A stretch of DNA of 8,299 nucleotides from Gemmataceae bacterium (GTDB lineage Bacteria; Planctomycetota; Planctomycetia; Gemmatales; Gemmataceae). Of this stretch, positions 1-4,414 are shown piece by piece. The notes under the pieces are model-generated. The model ran no database searches. It worked only from the letters and a program-made list of their open reading frames with translations, and had not been told where the DNA came from. The translations under genes and the position numbers were made by a program. The stretch covers positions 1-8,299 of the forward strand of contig JAOAAM010000699.1 in NCBI GenBank assembly GCA_026418875.1, read 5' to 3'. Within the stretch, counting starts at the first letter, position 1. Every line of letters begins with the position of its first letter.

Positions 1-905
1 AACTTCGGCGGATCGAGGATGACCATGTCGAACCGTTGCCCCTCTCGCTCCAACCGTGCCAACTCGTCGAAGACATCGCCGCGAATGAATGACACTTGAT
101 CGAGTCGATTTTCTCGAGCGTTGGCTTCGGCCAAGGCGATGGCCGACTCTGAGGCATCCAAGCCGATGACTTCCGTGGCCCCCGCCCGAGCGGCGAACAG
201 GCCGAACCCGCCGGTGTAGCAGAAGCCGTCCAGCACCCGCCGCCCTTCGGCCAAGCGGGCAACAGCTTGTCGATTCTCCCGCTGGTCGAGGTAGAAGCCC
301 GTCTTTTGACCTTCGCAAATGTTGACGTGAAAGCGCAGCCCGTTTTCTTCGATCAAGATTGGCCCGTCGGGCGGATCTCCCCAGAGAGGCCCGTCGTGCA
401 ACTCTAACCCTTCAAGTTTGCCAATCCCGCGCTCGGTGCGGACCACCATGCCCCGAGGGGCGAGGAGATCGGCCAGGATTTCGGCGAGCATCTGCCGCCG
501 CTGCGCCAAGGCCAACGAGGTGAACTGGAGCGTGAGCCAATCCGCATAACGATCGACGATCAGGCCGCTGAGTCCGTCCGCCTCGCTGAAAACGAGACGG
601 CAAGCCCCTCGCGAATCCCCCAGGCCAAGCAACTCGTGCCGCAGACGAATCGCCATCGCCAGCTTGTCGCGGAAAAAGTCACGGTCGAGGTGTCGTTCGG
701 GGTCCCAACTGTAAAGTCGGGCCAGGATTTTGCTGCGGCTGTTATACAAGCCCCGGGCCACGAAATTCCCGGTGCTGGAGAGCAGATCGACCTCAGCCCC
801 GTCCTCGGGCGATCCCTGCACCGAGGCCACCGCGCCAGCAAAGACCCATGGGTGCCGGGCGTAGAAGGGTTGGGCTTTCTTGGGCTTTAAGACAAGTTCG
901 GGCAT
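1..905 (-). CDS. rlmI: RlmI-type class I SAM-dependent 23S rRNA (cytosine-C5) methyltransferase, C-terminus cut off
   Basis: Translating the minus strand from ATG at 905-903 gives 301 uninterrupted codons that run off the window. The family (E. coli RlmI, about 396 residues) makes m5C1962 in 23S rRNA with S-adenosylmethionine. Residues 1 to about 85 look like the N-terminal PUA domain, with HPWVFAGAV at 18-26 and a VARGLYN stretch. The family hallmark QKTGFYLDQREN is at 200-211, the SAM-binding motif I VLDGFCYTGGFG at 224-235, the acidic residue ending motif II at D250 (IGLDAS), and DPPK at 298-301 at the window edge. About 95 residues, including the rest of the catalytic domain, should lie outside. 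The start matches the family N-terminus. Only 11 nt separate it from the upstream receiver gene, so the two are probably co-transcribed. No Shine-Dalgarno sequence is visible. The family is clear; the exact target nucleotide in this organism is inferred. Confidence 0.93.
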   Translation of the reverse strand, partial: MPELVLKPKKAQPFYARHPWVFAGAVASVQGSPEDGAEVDLLSSTGNFVARGLYNSRSKILARLYSWDPERHLDRDFFRDKLAMAIRLRHELLGLGDSRGACRLVFSEADGLSGLIVDRYADWLTLQFTSLALAQRRQMLAEILADLLAPRGMVVRTERGIGKLEGLELHDGPLWGDPPDGPILIEENGLRFHVNICEGQKTGFYLDQRENRQAVARLAEGRRVLDGFCYTGGFGLFAARAGATEVIGLDASESAIALAEANARENRLDQVSFIRGDVFDELARLEREGQRFDMVILDPPK

Positions 906-916
906 GACGGGTGGAA

Positions 917-1360
917 TCAACTGCCGCCTTTCTGCACGGCCTCGAGATACGTCAGGGTATCGGCCAGCTCATCCCCGCTGCGTGAGGCCAGCAGGGCTTG
1001 AATGCGGAGAAGCAAGTCGGCCTTGTGGATGGGCTTGGTCAGGAAATCGTGGGTGCCGACATCCACGGCCCGCTCGACGTCGCTCGGCTGGTCCAAGGCC
1101 GTGACCATCAACACACCGATGCCCCGCGTCGCCGGGTCGCTTCGGATCCGTTTGCACACCTCGAAGCCGCTGATTTTCGGCATCATCACGTCCAAAAGGA
1201 CGACGTCCGGCTTCCAATCGCGGACGAGTTGCAGCGTTGATTCTCCGTCCGTGGCAATCCGCACATCGTAGCCGGCGTCGGCGACGTAGGCTTCCAGCAA
1301 CTCCGCGCCTTGGGGGTTATCCTCGGCAATCAGGATTCGGGCCGCTGAGGTTTCGCTCAT
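917..1360 (-). CDS. Stand-alone response regulator receiver (CheY/DivK-like)
   Basis: This 147-residue protein is a single receiver domain with no output domain. It begins MSETSAARILIAEDNPQG. The acidic pair is E13-D14, the phosphoacceptor is D57 (VVLLDVMMP), the switch threonine is T87 (MVTA) and the conserved lysine is K109 in FLTKPI. All residues needed for aspartyl phosphorylation are present. A tail of about 25 residues after the domain has no recognisable effector. The same frame stays open upstream to 1573, but that extension overlaps the divergent nucleoside phosphorylase gene and has no receiver character, so ATG 1360 is chosen. A TATAAT hexamer lies six bases before this ATG and no Shine-Dalgarno sequence is seen, so the transcript may be leaderless. 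The gene leads into the rRNA methyltransferase gene 11 nt downstream. The partner kinase and the target are not visible here. Confidence 0.92.
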   Translation of the reverse strand: MSETSAARILIAEDNPQGAELLEAYVADAGYDVRIATDGESTLQLVRDWKPDVVLLDVMMPKISGFEVCKRIRSDPATRGIGVLMVTALDQPSDVERAVDVGTHDFLTKPIHKADLLLRIQALLASRSGDELADTLTYLEAVQKGGS

Positions 1361-1366
1361 TCTGAA

Positions 1367-1372
1367 ATTATA
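1367..1372 (-). promoter_or_regulatory. Candidate -10 element of the receiver gene
   Basis: The minus strand reads TATAAT here, a perfect sigma70-type -10 hexamer, followed by six bases (TTCAGA) and then the ATG at 1360. Transcription would start at or next to the A of the start codon, giving a leaderless mRNA. No good -35 hexamer is found 16-18 bases further upstream. The position is suggestive, but a hexamer alone can arise by chance. Confidence 0.4.
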
Positions 1373-1417
1373 GAAACGCAGACGTGGCCAACCGCCCTGT
1401 CGGCGGAAACGACCCGC

Positions 1418-1461
1418 GAGCCAATGCTTGACCCAAGCGCCATGAGCCAATGCTTGACCCA
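1418..1461. repeat. Two direct copies of an 18-bp repeat between divergent genes
   Basis: GAGCCAATGCTTGACCCA occurs at 1418-1435 and again, identically, at 1444-1461, a period of 26 bp with 8 bp between copies. Both lie in the 128-bp region between the receiver gene and the nucleoside phosphorylase gene. Each copy contains TTGACC, one base from the -35 consensus. The pair could be a regulator binding site, a doubled promoter element, or part of a repeat family dispersed in the genome. The sequence alone cannot decide. Confidence 0.85.
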
Positions 1462-1482
1462 CGCCCCGCCGCCGACCAAGAT
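1454..1482 (+). promoter_or_regulatory. Weak candidate promoter of the pyrimidine salvage genes
   Basis: TTGACC at 1454-1459, inside the second copy of the 18-bp repeat, is followed after 17 bases by CAAGAT at 1477-1482. This is a good -35 match but a poor (3 of 6) -10 match. Transcription from it would start near the ATG at 1489, which again suggests a leaderless mRNA. No Shine-Dalgarno sequence precedes that ATG. Confidence 0.25.
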
Positions 1483-1488
1483 ACCGCC

Positions 1489-2793
1489 ATGCGAGCGGTG
1501 GACGTGATCCGGAAAAAACGGGACGGGCAGGCACTTTCTGCTTCGGAGATCGCGGCATTCGTTGAGGCAGCAACGAACGGTTCTTGGCCTGATTACCAAC
1601 TCGCCGCCCTGCTCATGGCCATCTTCTGGCGCGGCATGGATGCAGCCGAAACGAACCTCCTGACCGAGTGCATGACGCGCTCGGGTCAAATCCTTCGACA
1701 TGACGACATCCCGGGACCCAAGGGGGACAAGCACAGCACTGGCGGGGTGAGCGACTCCACCTCGCTGGTGCTGGTGCCTTTGGCCGCCGAGTGCGGCGTG
1801 ATCGTGCCGATGATGTCTGGCCGGGCGTTGGGCCACACCGGCGGCACACTCGACAAGCTCGACGCGATTCCCGGCTTCCGCACCCAACTGACGATTCCCG
1901 AGATGAAGGCCGTTCTGCGCGATGTCAGGGCGGTTCTGATTGGCCAGACGGCGGAAGTCGCCCCGGCGGACCGTAAACTCTACGCCCTGCGCGACGTCAC
2001 CGCGACGGTCGAGTGCATCCCGCTCATCGCCGCCTCCATCATGAGCAAAAAGTTGGCCGAGGGGATCGACGCTTTGGTTTTGGACGTGAAGTTCGGCGGT
2101 GGTGCGTTCATTAAAGACGCGGCGCTGTCGCGGCAATTGGCCGAGACGATGGTCCGCATCGGCCGGGCGCAAGGGGTCCGCACCCAGGCCGTTCTCACCG
2201 CGATGGACGCGCCGCTAGGCAATGCCATTGGGAACTCGTTAGAGGTGTGGGAATGCCGGGATGTGCTGCGGGGCGAGGGGCCGCGCGAATTGACCGAACT
2301 CTCCCTGCAACTGGCCGCCCGCCTCGTGCATCTCTCCGGTGTGACGGCTTCCCTGCCCGAGGCGGTTCAGCGGGTGCAACAGGTGTGGCAGTCCGGGGCG
2401 GCACTCGAGCGCTGGCGGCGGATCGTCGAGCGGCAAGGCGGCGATGCGAAATATCTCGACGACCCGTCCCGCCTACCTTTGGCACCCATCCGGCACACGG
2501 TCACGGCGGAGCGTGGCGGATATGTCACCGCCCTCCTCGCGGAACCGTTGGGGCTGGCCGCCATGCGTCTGGGTGCGGGTCGGCAACGTGCGGAGGACTC
2601 GGTCGATCACGGCGTGGGCATCCGCTTGGCCATCCGCGTCGGCGAAGAGGTGCGACCGGGGGATCGCCTTGCCGAAATCTGGGCACGCACGGAGTCGCAA
2701 GCCATCGAGGCGGCCACCGCCGTTCGCCATGCCTGCCGGATCGAAGACGCACCGCCGCCGCCCGAGCCGCTGATCCGCGAGACCATTGAGTGA
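1489..2793 (+). CDS. pdp: Pyrimidine-nucleoside (thymidine/uridine) phosphorylase
   Basis: This 434-residue enzyme of the nucleoside phosphorylase II family splits uridine, deoxyuridine or thymidine with phosphate into the base and (deoxy)ribose-1-phosphate. The start MRAVDVIRKKRDG and the 434-residue length match the Bacillus Pdp type better than E. coli DeoA. Visible landmarks are the phosphate-binding DKHSTGG at 80-86, the family signature SGRALGHTGGTLDKLD at 110-125, and the base-binding segment YALRDVT...SIMSKK with R168, S183 and K187, the same numbers I recall for Bacillus-type PyNP. LGAGR lies in the C-terminal alpha/beta domain. The frame could begin at ATG 1450, but those extra 13 residues are encoded by the direct repeat and do not resemble the family. 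The last signature residue is D125 where E is usual. It is the first gene of a salvage cluster with cytidine deaminase and uracil phosphoribosyltransferase. Confidence 0.96.
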   Translation: MRAVDVIRKKRDGQALSASEIAAFVEAATNGSWPDYQLAALLMAIFWRGMDAAETNLLTECMTRSGQILRHDDIPGPKGDKHSTGGVSDSTSLVLVPLAAECGVIVPMMSGRALGHTGGTLDKLDAIPGFRTQLTIPEMKAVLRDVRAVLIGQTAEVAPADRKLYALRDVTATVECIPLIAASIMSKKLAEGIDALVLDVKFGGGAFIKDAALSRQLAETMVRIGRAQGVRTQAVLTAMDAPLGNAIGNSLEVWECRDVLRGEGPRELTELSLQLAARLVHLSGVTASLPEAVQRVQQVWQSGAALERWRRIVERQGGDAKYLDDPSRLPLAPIRHTVTAERGGYVTALLAEPLGLAAMRLGAGRQRAEDSVDHGVGIRLAIRVGEEVRPGDRLAEIWARTESQAIEAATAVRHACRIEDAPPPPEPLIRETIE

Positions 2794-2916
2794 CGGCTGA
2801 CGACGGCGCTTCGACAAACAGCGAGTGTCAGCGAACGACGGCGACTCAAACAGCCGAATGCCGACCAGCGAGACAACGTCAACGACCGAAAGACCACGAG
2901 CCAGGGCGATTCATTC

Positions 2917-2923
2917 GGGGGGA
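2917..2923 (+). promoter_or_regulatory. Ribosome binding site supporting GTG 2930
   Basis: GGGGGGA lies six bases before an in-frame GTG at 2930 in the cytidine deaminase frame. The earlier in-frame starts (GTG 2825, ATG 2858) have no such purine tract, so this site is the main reason for choosing the shorter protein. Confidence 0.55.
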
Positions 2924-2929
2924 AAACTG

Positions 2930-3331
2930 GTGGATCTTGTCACGGCTGCACGACAGGCACGGGAGTTCGCCGTGGCGGACTACTCCGGCTTCAAGGTGGG
3001 TGCCGCCCTCGAGTCGGCCGATGGCCGGATTTTTACGGGCTGCAACGTGGAAAATGCCACCTATGGCTTGACCGTCTGTGCCGAGCGAGTGGCCCTGTTC
3101 AAGGCGCTCTCGGAAGGGATTCGTGAATTTCGCCGTGTGGCCGTGGTCGCCGACACCCTGGCCCCGACCCCGCCCTGCGGAGCCTGCCGTCAGCTGCTAT
3201 GGGAATTCGGCGGCGATTTGGAGATCATCCTGGCCAACTTGGAGCGGGAGACAAGTCGGCACCAGCTCCGCGATCTGTTCCCATGGCCATTCGACTCCCG
3301 CTTGCTGCGTGAGGGGATCGCTCGCTCATGA
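2930..3331 (+). CDS. cdd: Cytidine deaminase, homotetrameric zinc type
   Basis: The enzyme hydrolyses cytidine and deoxycytidine to uridine and deoxyuridine. From GTG 2930 the product is 133 residues, the usual size of the short tetrameric family (B. subtilis Cdd, 136). Substrate residues are in FKVGAAL (21-27) and CNVENA (38-43). The zinc ligands are C50, C83 and C86, with the catalytic glutamate E52, in VCAERVALFKA and PPCGACRQ. The frame is also open upstream, with GTG at 2825 and ATG at 2858. Those starts would add 35 or 24 polar residues encoded by less typical codons (TCA, ACA, AGA, CCA, AGG) and lack a ribosome binding site, so the shorter start is preferred, though not proven. It lies 136 nt after the nucleoside phosphorylase and overlaps the uracil phosphoribosyltransferase start by 4 nt. 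It supplies (deoxy)uridine to the phosphorylase. Confidence 0.93.
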   Translation: MDLVTAARQAREFAVADYSGFKVGAALESADGRIFTGCNVENATYGLTVCAERVALFKALSEGIREFRRVAVVADTLAPTPPCGACRQLLWEFGGDLEIILANLERETSRHQLRDLFPWPFDSRLLREGIARS

Positions 3332-3963
3332 CTGAGATGGTTCACGTATCCCGGCATCCGTTGGTGCAGGTGAAAATCACCCGGCTGCGGGATGCCTCGA
3401 CGGGGCCGAAAGAGTTCCGAGAGTTGGTTGCTGACTTGGCCCGGTTGCTTTTCATCGAGGCATCCGCCGATTTGCAAGTGGCCAGCGTGGAAGTTTGCAC
3501 GCCGTTGGCGAGCACGCCGGGGCACACTTTGGCCGAACGTATCGGCCTGTTCCCGATCCTGCGGGCCGGATTGGGCATGGCGAATGCCATCCTGGATTTC
3601 GTGCCCAACGCCCAAGTCTGGCACCTGGGGCTGTACCGCGATCACGACTCGCTCGAGCCGGTCGAATACTACAACAAGTTACCGATTCGCTTGACCGTGG
3701 ATCGGGCCATCGTCGTCGATCCGATGCTGGCGACGGGTGGATCTGCCTCGGCGGTGGTGGAGATTCTGAAACGGCACGGCGTGCCACGCATCCAGTTCCT
3801 CGCCTTAATCGCGGCCCCCGAGGGTGTGGCGCGAATGCGTCGCGAGTTCCCTGACGTGCCGCTGTTCCTCGGTGCGTTGGACAATCACCTCAATGCCTCT
3901 GGGTACATTGTCCCGGGCTTGGGCGACGCCGGCGACCGCCAGTTCGGTACGGGAACGCCGTAG
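3328..3963 (+). CDS. upp: Uracil phosphoribosyltransferase
   Basis: This 211-residue enzyme makes UMP and pyrophosphate from uracil and PRPP. Near the N-terminus is HPLVQVKITRLRD (10-22), typical of the family. ILRAGLGM is at 77-84, GLYRD at 101-105, and the PRPP-binding loop VVDPMLATGGSA at 129-140. The uracil-binding C-terminal stretch GYIVPGLGDAGDRQFGT is at 192-208. The length is normal and all hallmarks are intact. The ATG shares the sequence ATGA with the cytidine deaminase stop, which suggests translational coupling, and a GAGGGG tract sits 11 bases upstream. A second in-frame ATG at 3337 is possible. It completes the salvage route that begins with the deaminase and the phosphorylase. 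No hairpin with a T tract follows, so transcript termination is not explained by the sequence. Confidence 0.96.
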   Translation: MTEMVHVSRHPLVQVKITRLRDASTGPKEFRELVADLARLLFIEASADLQVASVEVCTPLASTPGHTLAERIGLFPILRAGLGMANAILDFVPNAQVWHLGLYRDHDSLEPVEYYNKLPIRLTVDRAIVVDPMLATGGSASAVVEILKRHGVPRIQFLALIAAPEGVARMRREFPDVPLFLGALDNHLNASGYIVPGLGDAGDRQFGTGTP

Positions 3964-4015
3964 GTCGTGGCGTTCACGGTACAAAGTGTTAACCCGGCCA
4001 GGGCAAAATTGTACC

Positions 4016-4091
4016 ATTTCGGCAACATATTTCGATTTTTCGGAATTTTACGATTTTCAGGGTTGAGTAAGCTGTACCGCCGTCTTAGGCT
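4016..4091 (+). promoter_or_regulatory. AT-rich island with a weak candidate promoter
   Basis: Positions 4016-4062 are strikingly A+T-rich, with several runs of four or five T, inside otherwise GC-rich DNA. Right after it, TTGAGT at 4063-4068 and TAGGCT at 4086-4091 are 17 bases apart and could be a poor -35/-10 pair. This would leave a leader of about 320 nt before the repeat protein. The base composition is directly visible; the promoter role is inference. Confidence 0.3.
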
Positions 4092-4101
4092 GGACATGAA
4101 A

Positions 4102-4156
4102 GAATCGGGAGATTCCGCGACTGCAAAGACGTCAAAGTGAGCGGAATCGGAAATTC
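4102..4156. repeat. Two related short dyads, 42 bp apart
   Basis: GAATCGGGAGATTC (4102-4115) and GAATCGGAAATTC (4144-4156) are near-identical, and each is partly palindromic. Their starts are 42 bp apart, close to four helical turns. In addition, GATTCCGC at 4111-4118 pairs perfectly with GCGGAATC at 4141-4148 across a 22-nt loop, so the transcript could instead fold into a hairpin. It may be an operator pair or an RNA structure upstream of the repeat protein. Confidence 0.45.
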
Positions 4157-4404
4157 ATGTGGTGGCGGAGATCAATGCCCAGTTGACCCCTCGCCAGGCT
4201 CGTAAACGGAACACGGCCCAAAACCACGATCACGGTGACTCGCTGCCCTTGGCGGTGCCCACCCGTCCGCGTCGAGACTATCGCCGCGTCAGGCACTCCC
4301 GGCGAGGAACCACAGCGAGCGATGTCGTCCACACCCGCGCATCGCCTGTTGTCAGACGCTCCCGAGGTCTGAGGAACAAGCGGTGCGGTTGACAAGCTGA
4401 ATTC

Positions 4405-4410
4405 AGGAGA
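4405..4410 (+). promoter_or_regulatory. Shine-Dalgarno site for the repeat protein
   Basis: AGGAGA ends four bases before GTG 4415. An in-frame TGA at 4370-4372 and the lack of any other ATG, GTG or TTG in between leave 4415 as the only reasonable start. Confidence 0.8.
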
Positions 4411-4414
4411 TGCC

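Larger units (their letters stand above)
3964..4414. other. Intergenic region of 451 bp without a convincing gene
   Basis: This stretch separates the uracil phosphoribosyltransferase gene from the repeat protein. Short open frames exist on both strands, for example 4159-4392 from a GTG and the minus frame from 4581 to 4132. They have no recognisable domains or ribosome binding sites, and their arginine-rich translations look like out-of-frame GC-rich DNA. It contains a 7-bp inverted repeat (GGTACAA 3978-3984, TTGTACC 4009-4015), an AT-rich island around 4016-4062, a pair of dyads at 4102-4156, and the ribosome binding site of the next gene. No terminator, tRNA or known riboswitch was recognised. 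Confidence 0.7.

Noticed and set aside
412..841. Short minus and plus frames within 412-890
   Set aside because: They are out of frame with the continuous rRNA methyltransferase reading frame, which carries all the family motifs through this region without interruption.
1450..1488. Longer phosphorylase start at ATG 1450
   Set aside because: The extra 13 residues are encoded by the direct repeat and do not match the family. MRAVDVI at 1489 matches the family N-terminus and gives exactly the expected length.
1361..1573. A 71-residue upstream extension of the receiver protein on the minus strand
   Set aside because: It overlaps the first part of the nucleoside phosphorylase gene and the 18-bp direct repeats, and shows no receiver features. 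The domain starts properly at ATG 1360.
4389..4394. TTGACA, a perfect -35 hexamer
   Set aside because: It lies only 20 bases before GTG 4415, so a start site about 35 bases downstream would fall inside the coding sequence. It cannot serve the full-length protein.
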